DNA of 32,693 nt from Pseudomonas sp. TH10 (lineage in GTDB: Bacteria > Pseudomonadota > Gammaproteobacteria > Pseudomonadales > Pseudomonadaceae). Shown in pieces: positions 9,747 through 18,098 of this stretch. The stretch spans positions 1 through 32,693 of the forward strand of contig NZ_JAEKEG010000072.1 of assembly GCF_016651255.1 (NCBI RefSeq). Reading direction: 5' to 3'. The translations under genes and the position numbers were made by a program. The notes beneath the pieces are model-generated. The model was not told where the DNA came from and made no database searches. It worked only from the letters and a program-made list of their open reading frames with translations. Within the stretch, counting starts at the first letter, position 1; every line of letters starts with the position of its first letter.

Positions 9747-9761
9747 GCGTAAATTTTACGC
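9747..9761. promoter_or_regulatory. GCGTAAATTTTACGC palindrome
   Basis: A perfect 7-1-7 inverted repeat sits 18 bases beyond the previous palindrome in the divergent iclR spacer. Its architecture equals that of 7962-7976, while the inner bases differ. It is a second candidate operator in the 483-bp spacer (9627-10109). The rest of that spacer (9762-10109) shows no convincing gene. Confidence 0.5.
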
Positions 9762-10109
9762 ATCTGAAAAACGCGCCAAAAGCACCCACCATCCTGTTGA
9801 GTGCTACCTACACTTGCAACCTCGCGACCTTGCAAAAACGCTTGAGATCCCCGCCAACATGGGTCTTGCTTATCACTCGGAAGAGGAGAGATGCCCTGCA
9901 TCATCACAGTGCGTCAAGTTACCGTCCGTAACATCTCCTCGCCCTTCGATTCTCAAACTGTCATATATGGGCTGCATGAGACAGCGTAAGAAGCGCCGGC
10001 CAGAGTTCAGGCAAGAACGTTTCTCATCGCTACAAACCGGTACGCCTTTTGCTACCTCACGTTCGTAAGCGAATGCCTCAGCTCCCCCCGATTATCGAAG
10101 GTGCAACCA

Positions 10110-10889
10110 ATGGATAACGAAGAAATCCCAATCCGCGCTGTCAGCCGCAGCCTCCAGGTTATGCGCCTGATCAATCAACACGAATCGTTATCCATGATGG
10201 AAGTTTCCCGTCTGTCGCAGCTGCCTTACCCGACCACTAGTCGCATCGTGCAGACTCTGGTGCATGAAGGTCTGCTGTGTTGTGAACAGGTCCGAAAGCG
10301 TTACCGGGCGACCGAATTGGTCAAGGCTCTGTCGGCCAGCTATCTCGACCGCGGCGATCTGCGAGAGGTGGCGAGGCCCTATTTGCTGGAGTTGACCGAA
10401 CGGCACAACTGGCCAGTGATCATCAGCAATCAAGTTGGCCAGTCGGTCGAGGTCCAGGATTCTACCTACGGATTGACCAGTACCGCCTTCAACATCTACC
10501 CCACCGGCTATCGTATACCTCTGTTGGAATGTGCGGCCGGACATGCTTACCTCGCGTTTGCAGATGATCAGACGCGTGACTGTCTGCTGAGAGGCTTGGA
10601 ACATGTTGGTAGCCAGCACCCAGCCCTGGAGCGTTTCAAATCTGGGCATTACGCCGAGTGGATCCGTGAATTTGGTTTTGCGGCTTACGAGCGAACTATG
10701 AGCACTGCTAACCCGGGCAAGACCTCAGCGATCTCTGTACCGTTGAAACAGACACACCGCAGGCATGCTCAAATCTCTCTTAGCTATATTAGTTCGGCCA
10801 TGACAATGGCTGAGGCCGTCAAACGCTATGCCGAACCTCTGCGCAATGCCGCTGCGGCCATCGAGATCGCCTTCGCCAGAGGGCACTGA
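10110..10889 (+). CDS. IclR-family transcriptional regulator (copy 2)
   Basis: 259 residues from ATG 10110 (MDNEEIPIRAVSRS). GAAGG at 10097-10101 is a good ribosome site for this ATG, whereas the upstream GTG at 10101 overlaps that site and is rejected. The winged helix covers residues about 6-65 (SMMEVSRLSQLPYPTTSRIV), and the IclR ligand-binding domain carries IPLLECAAGHAYLAF and ANPGKTSAISVPL. It is divergent from and paralogous to copy 1, which suggests an old duplication with split duties. The alpha/beta hydrolase gene follows 134 bases downstream on the same strand. Confidence 0.93.
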   Translation: MDNEEIPIRAVSRSLQVMRLINQHESLSMMEVSRLSQLPYPTTSRIVQTLVHEGLLCCEQVRKRYRATELVKALSASYLDRGDLREVARPYLLELTERHNWPVIISNQVGQSVEVQDSTYGLTSTAFNIYPTGYRIPLLECAAGHAYLAFADDQTRDCLLRGLEHVGSQHPALERFKSGHYAEWIREFGFAAYERTMSTANPGKTSAISVPLKQTHRRHAQISLSYISSAMTMAEAVKRYAEPLRNAAAAIEIAFARGH

Positions 10890-11023
10890 AATTTTCCATT
10901 CACCAATTCTCGGGTTAACTGCTCACCTGGCGAACAGCGGCGGAGGCAGAGTTGAATCGCACGTCCTCTCAATGGGATAAGATCTCCGTCGCCTTCAATA
11001 CAGGGCCGTAGGAGACTCGCGTG

Positions 11024-11830
11024 ATGATCAGAAGCGCCTATACCGATACCCGCCACGGTCAGGTTCACTATCGCTACTGCCGAAACGAGCAAACAACAGA
11101 TTTACCCGTGGTCTATCTGCACAAATCCGCCAGTTCATCGTCCACGTATAAGACGTTAATCGAAGGTCTGGCTTATCGCTTCAGCGGCTACGCATTAGAT
11201 ACTCCCGGTTTCGGGAATTCCTATGATCCCGACGAGGTTATTGATACCCGCTACTATATCGACACGCTCATCGAGGCGCTGGACAGTATAGGTTTGCAAC
11301 GATTCCACTTAGTCGGACACCACACTGGCGCATGCCTCGGGATAGAGATGGCGGTACTTTTTCCCAAGCGTGTGGCCAGCTTGGTGATGATCGGACCAGC
11401 CCTTCTAAATCCCGAAGAGCGCATGCGATTTCGCGCTGATTACAGCAGCGCGTTTAACCAACCTGTGTCCGACGGACAGCACCTCATGTTGACCTGGGAC
11501 TACCTCAAACGAATGGGCGTAGGCAACGGATTGGCATTACATCAACGTGAATTTCTCGATCACTGTCGAGCCTGGAAAGGCCGCGTACAGGCCTACAACG
11601 CCATCTGGGATCAGGACTGCCTATCCCTTTTTCTGAAAGTGACATGTCCGATGCTGGCCACCTGTGCCGAGGATGATGTGCTCTGGCCTTACTTTTCTCG
11701 GGTCAACCAATTGCATCCCAAAGTCCAATGCATCGTTACTGCGGGAGGCAATTTTGAGCCCGACCGTGACACGGCTTTTCATTTGCAGATACTCAGCGAC
11801 TTTTTCCAGCAGCAGCACGTCAACAATTGA
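11024..11830 (+). CDS. Alpha/beta-hydrolase fold protein with atypical GHHTG nucleophile elbow
   Basis: 269 residues with the alpha/beta-hydrolase layout: VVYLHKSASSSS in the oxyanion region, LDTPGFGNSY, the nucleophile elbow LVGHHTGACLGIEMA (residues 96-110), and the acid loop CAEDDVLW. The nucleophile Ser/Asp/Cys is replaced by His100, and the usual catalytic His region reads GGNFEPDRD with Asn243. A classical Ser-His-Asp triad is therefore absent. AGGAG at 11010-11014 serves ATG 11024 or GTG 11021. It follows iclR copy 2 and precedes the porin gene on the same strand. Related proteins with GxHTG elbows do occur, so this may be a distinct subfamily with lyase-like or non-hydrolytic chemistry rather than a damaged enzyme. 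Confidence 0.85.
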   Translation: MIRSAYTDTRHGQVHYRYCRNEQTTDLPVVYLHKSASSSSTYKTLIEGLAYRFSGYALDTPGFGNSYDPDEVIDTRYYIDTLIEALDSIGLQRFHLVGHHTGACLGIEMAVLFPKRVASLVMIGPALLNPEERMRFRADYSSAFNQPVSDGQHLMLTWDYLKRMGVGNGLALHQREFLDHCRAWKGRVQAYNAIWDQDCLSLFLKVTCPMLATCAEDDVLWPYFSRVNQLHPKVQCIVTAGGNFEPDRDTAFHLQILSDFFQQQHVNN

Positions 11831-12129
11831 GCGTCTGCCCGCTTCCCCTTTAACCCTCATCACTGGTGTCTTTACGACCACGCATCGTCAAGGCGCTGGT
11901 GATTAGGGTTATCTGCATCTATTCCGTCACTTCCCACCTCCGAACTTGTGCATGGTCAAGGCATGTCTCGTTTTCTTGTGCCTAAAAAGCTCGATTTCCG
12001 CCTGGCGAGAACGTCCGCTAACCGAGATGAAATACCCGTCAGTCCGGGAGCATTGTTCAAACCGTGAAGCACTGCCGCCCCTTTAACCTAAAAAAGACAG
12101 GGCTAACCAATGCCCGATTCGGAGCAATC
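11831..12129. other. Spacer before the porin gene
   Basis: No gene seen. GGTTATCTGCAT at 11907-11918 differs by one base from GGTTATCCGCAT at 8045-8056 and could be a diverged copy of the candidate IclR site. GGAG at 12121-12124 is the porin ribosome site. Confidence 0.4.
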
Positions 12130-13477
12130 ATGTACACACACAACGCTAACATTGTTGCCTTCACGGCTGGTTGTCTCGCAATGGGATGGTTGGCGGCCGG
12201 GCAGGCCGCAGGCTTCCTGGAAGACAGCAAGGCGACCCTTTCCATGCGCAACACGTACTACAACGATGATTACCGCGAAGGGAAAGGCGTCAGCCGTCTT
12301 GAAGAGTGGGGTCAGGGCTTCCAGCTTCATTACCAATCCGGCTTTACCCAAGGCCCGGTAGGTTTTGGCATGGAGGCAATCGGTCAATACGGAGTACGCC
12401 TGGATGGTGGCGGCCAGGCTTCGAGCACCGGCCCCGGCACGGATTTCAGTCCCACTGCAGACTCCCGCCAACCCACCAACATGTTTCCGCGTAACCGTGA
12501 TGGCAGCTCAGCCAACGATGTCAGTTCCCTGAGCCTAGCAGCCAAGGTGCGGTATTCGAAAAGCGAGTTCCGCTACGGGGTTATTCAGCCGACAATGCCA
12601 GTGCTGACCTACATCGAAGGTCGCCTTCTTCCACAGCTCTTCAAGGGCGCACAGTTCACCTCGCAGGAAATTGACAACCTCAAGCTGACACTGGGTAGGA
12701 TCGAGCAGGTAAAAGATCGTGGTTCGAGCAGCTACGACAGCATGAAGCTAAGCGGCGCGCGTGAGGACAGCAATAAATTCAACTATGCCGGTGCCGACTA
12801 TCAATTAAACAAAAATCTGCTCCTACAGTATTACTACGGCAACCTTGAGGATTTTTACAGACAGCACTTCGTGGGCGTTGTGAATTTCTGGGAACTAGGT
12901 GGCGGAAAGCTCAAGCTCGACCTGCGCTATTTCCACAGCACCTCTGATGGCGAAAACAAACAAAGGAATTCCGCGTACTCGTCCAGTGGTTACTTCAACA
13001 ATGGGCTGACACCTCGGGGAGAAGTGGACAATGACCTCTACAGCGGGATGTTCACCTACACCCTCGGGTCACAGCCTGAGCCTCGGTTATCAGAAAAGTG
13101 AAGGTGAAAGCTACTTCCCATCAGTCAACAACGGCGCAGGCAGTTTCGTCTACCTAATTACCGACGGCATGCTTGGACGTTTCGGTGCGGCCGGAGAAAG
13201 CGCTTGGCAGGCTCGATATTTTTATAACTTCGCCGCGGCCGGTGTTCCTGGTTTGATCGCCGGCATGCACTACACCCGTGGTGATAACATCAAGAGCTTG
13301 GACTATGAGCGCAAAGAGTTCGAAAGGATCTTCTTCCTCGGCTACACCCTACAAAGTGGCCCGCTTAAAGACTTCAGCGTGATGGTGACGAAATCCACCT
13401 ACCGCACCAACCAGACGGGACTGCGCGATCAGGATGAGCATAAGGTGTTCATCAAATATGAAATTCCACTGCTGTAG
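12130..13477 (+). pseudogene. OprD-family outer-membrane porin, one frameshift
   Basis: Substrate-specific 18-strand porin of the OprD/Opd family, used by pseudomonads for uptake of amino acids or aromatic and aliphatic carboxylates. ATG 12130 has GGAG five bases upstream and gives a Sec signal peptide (MYTHNANIVAFTAGCLAMGW) with cleavage near GQAA/GF. The mature start GFLEDSKATLSMRNTYYNDDYR is typical OprD. The frame breaks at the GGG near 13067-13069; removing one G gives TLGHSLSLGYQKSEGESY. The protein then runs to KVFIKYEIPLL, the normal C-terminal strand. Reconstructed length is about 448 residues, full length. The porin is likely the outer-membrane door for the region A substrate. Confidence 0.92.
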
Positions 13478-14175
13478 TCGCTTCGTTTCCCAGTAAGTCG
13501 AGCGTCACATCAACTAAAGGCGAGCCGGACTACCTGTGGCATTTCACTGCGCAGGAATCACCTGCCTTCCAAAGACTTTACGATGAGAGCCTTTCGACTT
13601 TGTCTAATATGCAACGGCTTATCTCGACTCTGGTCATGAAGCGGGTCATTGAGGACAGACCGCTCCCTCTGTAATTGGAAGGACAGATCCTCTGATTCTT
13701 GGAGGATTTTTTGAGATTTGGGGACGATTGTTTTTGACCGCTTTTGCTTATTGTGAAGGGTTGCATCCGACCCGAAATGAACATTAATTTGTGAGCCCTT
13801 GGTATAGATGAGCCAGGCAATGAAAAACGTGAACGGAGAGAGTACTATCAAGCCGCCGAGGGCGGCTGCCGCTGGTTCGGCGGGTACATTTCGTACCTGA
13901 GCGTGCAGTTTACGCAGCGCGAAGAGCTTAAGGATTAAGTAAAGAATTTTTGTTCTTGCTGGTGTTTTATTTATTTAGAGAAAACATTCCTTTCCCTACG
14001 AGCTGATATTTAAGGGCGAATTGGATAATCAATGCGACGCATCAACCTGCACGCGGTGAGCTGCGTCGTAATTCGGTTTCTCGGTACTACGAGTAGCCGG
14101 AGTCGAGCCAAATCGCATGGTGGCGACAGGCAGAAGCCGGCCAATTTAAGCCCATCGCGAAGGTCAGCAACCGAC
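13478..14175. other. 698-bp spacer with no convincing gene; possible coding relic at 13795-13938
   Basis: No gene is recognised. A frame open from 13795 to TAA 13936-13938 lacks a start codon. It contains REYYQAAEGGCRWFGG and ends SVQFTQREELKD, which looks like a protein C-terminus but matches no family I know. A hairpin sequence GCCGCC-GAG-GGCGGC lies at 13852-13866. A 7-bp inverted repeat CGACGCA/TGCGTCG flanks about 14034-14070. The minus-strand frame 13558-13851 has low-complexity content and no ribosome site. Confidence 0.4.
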
Positions 14176-15466
14176 CGATTCTGTTGAAAAAGTAGCTCCG
14201 CTATCGATTGGGCGTGCCTCGATTGATCCCGAAATGATGATCCGCATGCTGACCGTGGGCTATTGCTACGGCATCCGCTCAGAGCGGCGGTTGTGCGAAG
14301 AGGCCCATTTGAGCCTGGCGTATCGCTGATTCTGCCGGTTGAGCCTTGAAGATGAAGTCCCCAATCACTCGACGTTTTCCAAAAATCGACACGGCCGTTT
14401 TCGGGACAGCGATCTGTTTCGCTGGTTGTTCAATGAAGTGCTGCGTCGCTGCATGGACGCAGGCCTGGTCAAGGGCGAAGGATTTGCCATGGACGCCAGC
14501 AACATCAAAACGGATGCGAGTCGGCAGCGCCGCGTACCGGGTGATGAAACAGTCAACTGGAGCGATCCGTCCCTGAGCACCCGCGCCGTGCGTGAGTACC
14601 TTGAGGCACTCGATGAAGAGGCCCTGGCCGAAACGCTACCGAAGCGCCTATCGCTGACGGATCCTCAAAGCTGCTGGACCGCTGCTCCGGGAGGCCCAGC
14701 GCTCTTCGCCTATTCCACGAACTATCTGATAGATAACGAACACGGCGTCATCGTGGATGTGTAACCCACACCGGCTCATCGAACGGCCGAGGTTCAGAGC
14801 ACCAAGACCAAGATCGAGCGTGTCGAAGGGCCGTTCGACATCAAGCAGGAACGCCTCATCGGCGACACCGCTTACGGTACCGCACCGATGCTGGCCTGGA
14901 TGGTGGAGGAAAAAGACATCGAGCCGCATGTGCCGTTGTGGGACAAAACCGAGCGCAACAACGACAGTTTCTCGAGCAACTATTTCCACTGGAATGAGGA
15001 GCCTGAGGAATACCGCTCCCCGGCCGGCAACGCGTTGCGCAGCGAATTGCGAGCGTTCGCACGTCACCAGAGCCAACACCATCATCTTCCGATCCAGGCA
15101 GACCGACTGCGTAGCGTGTCCGATGAAAGCCAAGTGCTGCCCGAACACTGCGTTCTGCAAAATCGCTCGCAGCGTCCATGACGCCGCTCGTGATGTGGCT
15201 CGGCGCATCGCCGCGACGCCGGCATATCAGCGCTCTCGCCACGAACGTAAGAAGATCGAAATGCCGTTTGCCCATCTCAAGCGCCAAGGGCCACCTGCCA
15301 CGGGATAGGTGCGCCTGCACGAACTAAAAACCTCAAATTAACCCAATAACAGAGCAGTAAAGCTCAACGAAAGGCCGAGACACCACTCAATGTGGTGAAT
15401 AGGTTCTCCGGTAGTAGCCGTGCCTGAGTTAAGGCGAACTGAAAACCGACTTTTTCAACAGAATCG
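14176..15466 (+). mobile_element. Defective IS1182-like insertion sequence with terminal inverted repeats
   Basis: Two perfect 17-base inverted repeats bound the element: GATTCTGTTGAAAAAGT at 14177-14193 and its complement ACTTTTTCAACAGAATC at 15449-15465. Between them lies a broken DDE transposase gene. The element is about 1.29 kb. The left repeat runs almost directly into transposase codons, so the 5' end is deleted. The right part beyond FAHLKR is non-coding, so the 3' end is replaced too. Not autonomous. It separates the porin from the 2-hydroxycarboxylate transporter. Confidence 0.85.
14204..15305 (+). pseudogene. IS1182-like transposase remnant
   Basis: Transposase (DUF772 plus DDE domain) in pieces. 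The frame from 14204 reads SIGRASIDPEMMIRML and GIRSERRLCEEAHLSLAYR. A TGA at 14327-14329 replaces the Trp of the family block YRWFCRL. It resumes with NHSTFSKNRHGRFRDSDLF and GEGFAMDASNIKTDA. A TAA at 14762-14764 stands where the family has VDVEATPAHRTAEVQ. It continues with GDTAYGTAPMLAWMVEEKDI, then shifts frame near 15060 to TIIFRSRQTDCVACPMKAKC and KKIEMPFAHLKRQ. The N-terminal 50 or so codons and the end are missing. True decay is clear here because two of the lesions are nonsense changes. Confidence 0.88.
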
Positions 15467-15649
15467 ACCCAAAGCTGACATTCAGCTCGTGGTTTTCAAT
15501 CGCTCCAAATGCTGAATTTGCTTGCAACAACGTCTGTTGCCGAGACGAATTCTTCGATGCCATTCTTTCAGAGAAAAAAAGGTGCTCACCGGAAAGTGAA
15601 CACCATTGCGTTAATTGAGGGTTGAAGAGTGAGTGTCGTGCACTCGCTA
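15306..15649. other. Spacer: IS right end and transporter terminator
   Basis: It holds the non-coding right end of the defective IS (to 15466), a short stretch without features, and the minus-strand terminator at 15574-15604. No gene seen. Confidence 0.6.
15574..15604 (-). terminator. Rho-independent terminator of the 2-hydroxycarboxylate transporter gene
   Basis: On the minus strand, GGTGTTCAC - six-base loop - GTGAGCACC forms a 9-bp stem with one mismatch, followed directly by seven T (plus-strand A run 15574-15580). It lies 46 bases after the transporter stop. Confidence 0.85.
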
Positions 15650-16996
15650 TCAAGCAAAAATACGCAAGAGAATAGTAGCCAGGATCACCGTTGAGGCGCC
15701 TCCGATGCGTGTGGAGATCTGCGCGAACGGCATCAGCGACATACGGTTGGACGCTGATAGGATCGCTACATCTCCGGTGCCACCAAGGCCGCTGTGGCAG
15801 CAGGTTACGATGGCTGATTCGATGGGGTACATCTTCATCAGGTTGCCAATAAAAAAACCAGCTACGGTCATTGATACAACAACCGACACGCAGACCAGAA
15901 CGTAGCCGACAGAAAATACCTTTACGACGCTCTCGAGTGGGACATACAGCATGCCCAAACCAATCATGACCGGCCAGATAAAGGCAGCGGAAATCAGTTT
16001 GTAAAAAGAGTTTGCACCTTTTTCCAGTTTTTCCGGCACGACTCGGACGTATTTAAAAAGTACAGCAGCCAGAATCATCATGACAGGTCCTGGAATACCC
16101 ACCACTTTCTCAAGCAAGCCGCCAAGGACGAAGAAGGCGCAAATGATCAGGACGCCTGCACCCATCACTCTGAAATCGATAATCGAGCCGCTCTCTTCCT
16201 TAACCTGGAATTTATCATTTTCGTCTTTGGCACGGATCAATGAGCCCTCGCCATTCAGATGCGGGCGTTTAAGCGCCAGACGAGCCAAGTAACCTGCACA
16301 GATAATCGCTGCGATGTTGCCGACTACAGCGGCTGGTGCCAGTTGGGCGACGTAGATTTCCGGGGTGCCACCGAGGATCGCAGAATAGGCCAGCGATAGT
16401 GGCAGGATCCCTTCACCGATACCCCCGCCAATGATCGGCACAATGATGAAGAAAAAGGTGTGGTGGAAGCTGTAACCAACGAGTTTTCCTACGATCAGTC
16501 CACTGCCCACGGCAGCTAGGGTTCCGACGAGCAGAGGGATGAACATCCTCATCATGCCTTGAACCAGGATGAAGCGACTCATCCCCAGAATGCTGCCTAC
16601 CACCAGGCTGGCAATCACGAAGTAGAGGAAGTTAGCCTCTTTCATCAGCATCTTAGTCGCATCAATTGTCGCCGGCCCGAAGAAGCCGTAAAACACCAGA
16701 ATCGATGGCAACATCAGGCACAGGATGGCGCCTCCGCCGATCTCTTTCAAAATGGGCAGGCGCGAACCCAGTTGGCCGAAGAACATGCCCATCGTCATAA
16801 TGACGGCGAGCCCTCCGATCATGTTTTTCGGCAAGAAGCCCAAGTGAGCTGACAGATAAACGATCACGGCGATGCCGAGAAATATCGGCAGTGGTATTAC
16901 ACCAATTTCATAGGCGCACAGGCTGCGTAGGCGCTGACGCAAGCCACCATCTCGAGCTTCGTCAATTTTTAGGGATGGCTCATATGACTTGTTCAT
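15650..16996 (-). CDS. 2-hydroxycarboxylate transporter family symporter (CitS/MaeN type)
   Basis: Inner-membrane secondary transporter of the 2HCT family (TC 2.A.24), which imports citrate, malate or related 2-hydroxy-acids with sodium or protons. It has 448 residues with many hydrophobic helices. The two characteristic GGXG re-entrant loops are visible: IIGGGIGEGILPLSLAYSAI in the first half and CCHSGLGGTGDVAILSAS in the second, where the family conserves the substrate-binding Arg-rich end (FAQISTRIGGA). A hydrophilic middle loop (KRPHLNGEGSLIRAKDENDK) divides the halves. Start ATG 16996 has AGGAAA upstream. It is divergent from a LysR gene that probably controls it, and a terminator follows. 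Confidence 0.93.
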   Translation of the reverse strand: MNKSYEPSLKIDEARDGGLRQRLRSLCAYEIGVIPLPIFLGIAVIVYLSAHLGFLPKNMIGGLAVIMTMGMFFGQLGSRLPILKEIGGGAILCLMLPSILVFYGFFGPATIDATKMLMKEANFLYFVIASLVVGSILGMSRFILVQGMMRMFIPLLVGTLAAVGSGLIVGKLVGYSFHHTFFFIIVPIIGGGIGEGILPLSLAYSAILGGTPEIYVAQLAPAAVVGNIAAIICAGYLARLALKRPHLNGEGSLIRAKDENDKFQVKEESGSIIDFRVMGAGVLIICAFFVLGGLLEKVVGIPGPVMMILAAVLFKYVRVVPEKLEKGANSFYKLISAAFIWPVMIGLGMLYVPLESVVKVFSVGYVLVCVSVVVSMTVAGFFIGNLMKMYPIESAIVTCCHSGLGGTGDVAILSASNRMSLMPFAQISTRIGGASTVILATILLRIFA

Positions 16997-17047
16997 GTCG
17001 CTATTTCCTCATGTTGTTTTTATCGAGGACTCAAAAACTCACGGTTA

Positions 17048-17060
17048 ACCAGGAATTGGT
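17048..17060. promoter_or_regulatory. Possible LysR site ACCA-GGAAT-TGGT
   Basis: A short dyad in the 129-bp divergent spacer of the transporter and lysR genes, embedded in TAACCAGGAATTGGTCA, which fits the loose T-N11-A pattern of LysR-type sites. The arms are only four bases, so this is a weak call. Confidence 0.3.
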
Positions 17061-17125
17061 CACCACTCGGTAAATCGATGCTATCCTTCGCGAATTGCTG
17101 GATAAATAGCGGAACCATGAGGCGT

Positions 17126-18043
17126 ATGAACACGAATCGTGACCAATTCCCCTTGCCTGACGACCTGAAAGTCTTTCTAACAGTCATCCAAAAAAATGGC
17201 TTCGGGAGCGCCGCCGAAGAGTTGGGATTTTCCCCTGCCTACATCAGCAAGCGTATTTCCATCCTTGAGTCGACGCTGTCTACCAAGTTGCTGCACCGCA
17301 CAACACGCCGTATCGCACTGACCGATGACGGCGAGCGGGTGCGGCGCTGGGCAGAGAAGTTGCTCGGGGACCTCGACGACTTTCTTGGCGAAATATCCCA
17401 GGCGCGGCATCAGCCCACGGGCGCCCTGCATATTTGCAGCAGCTTCGGTTTTGGCCGCAATCACGTTGCCCCGGCGCTGTGCAAACTGTCGCAGACCTAC
17501 CCCAGACTCGACATTCGTCTGGACGTGTTCGACCGGGTCGTCGATATCGTCGGTGAGGGCTTTGATCTGGAGATACGCGTGGGCGACGACCTGCCGGGTC
17601 AGCACCTGGGGCGCAAACTGGTGAGCAATCGGCGGGTGTTGTGTGCGACGCCGGATTATCTGAAGCGCAGGGGCATGCCGCGCTCACTCGATGACCTGAA
17701 AGAGCATGATTGCCTGGTACTGAAAGAGCGCGATAACGCTTTCGGCGTGTGGACTCTGGCAAAGGATGATCAGGAAGAATCGGTGCGTGTCAGCGGCCCT
17801 TTGTCCTCTAACAATGGCGAGATCGTCCTCGAATGGGCTTTGAGCGGCGGCGGGATCCTGTTGCGGTCGATGTGGGACGTCAAACCCATGCTGGAACAAG
17901 GGCGACTGGTGCAGGTGCTTCACGAATACACTCAGAGCGCCAATGTCTGGGCTGTCTACCCAACGCGCCTCAGTCAATCAGCTAAGTTGAGAGTGTGCGT
18001 CGAATTCCTGGAAGAGTATTTTAAGAATCTATCAGTTGAATAA
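17126..18043 (+). CDS. LysR-family transcriptional regulator
   Basis: About 305 residues from ATG 17126 (MNTNRDQFPLPDDLKVFL). ATG 17117 and 17078 are possible but add unusual residues, and none has an ideal ribosome site. The N-terminal LysR helix-turn-helix is clear: FGSAAEELGFSPAYISKRIS, then LESTLSTKLLHRTTRRIALT. The C-terminal periplasmic-binding-like effector domain includes HICSSFGFGRNHVAPAL and LRVCVEFLEEYF. It is divergent from the 2-hydroxycarboxylate transporter and convergent with leuD. It likely senses the transported hydroxy-acid and activates the transporter, perhaps also the leuCD-like genes. Confidence 0.92.
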   Translation: MNTNRDQFPLPDDLKVFLTVIQKNGFGSAAEELGFSPAYISKRISILESTLSTKLLHRTTRRIALTDDGERVRRWAEKLLGDLDDFLGEISQARHQPTGALHICSSFGFGRNHVAPALCKLSQTYPRLDIRLDVFDRVVDIVGEGFDLEIRVGDDLPGQHLGRKLVSNRRVLCATPDYLKRRGMPRSLDDLKEHDCLVLKERDNAFGVWTLAKDDQEESVRVSGPLSSNNGEIVLEWALSGGGILLRSMWDVKPMLEQGRLVQVLHEYTQSANVWAVYPTRLSQSAKLRVCVEFLEEYFKNLSVE

Positions 18044-18045
18044 TG

Positions 18046-18084
18046 GCTTGGCGGTGGTTCTCTGCGCGAGATCTATCGCCAAGC
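18046..18084. terminator. Possible bidirectional terminator between lysR and leuD
   Basis: GCTTGGCG (18046-18053) and CGCCAAGC (18077-18084) form an 8-bp stem with a 23-base loop in the convergent gap. There is no strong T-run, so the call is weak. Confidence 0.3.
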
Positions 18085-18098
18085 GCTTCACATCTAGC

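Noticed and set aside
13558..13851. Minus-strand frame of 97 codons between the porin and the IS
   Set aside because: Two overlapping frames compete here, neither with a good ribosome site; composition is Lys/Ser/Gln-rich and unrecognised.
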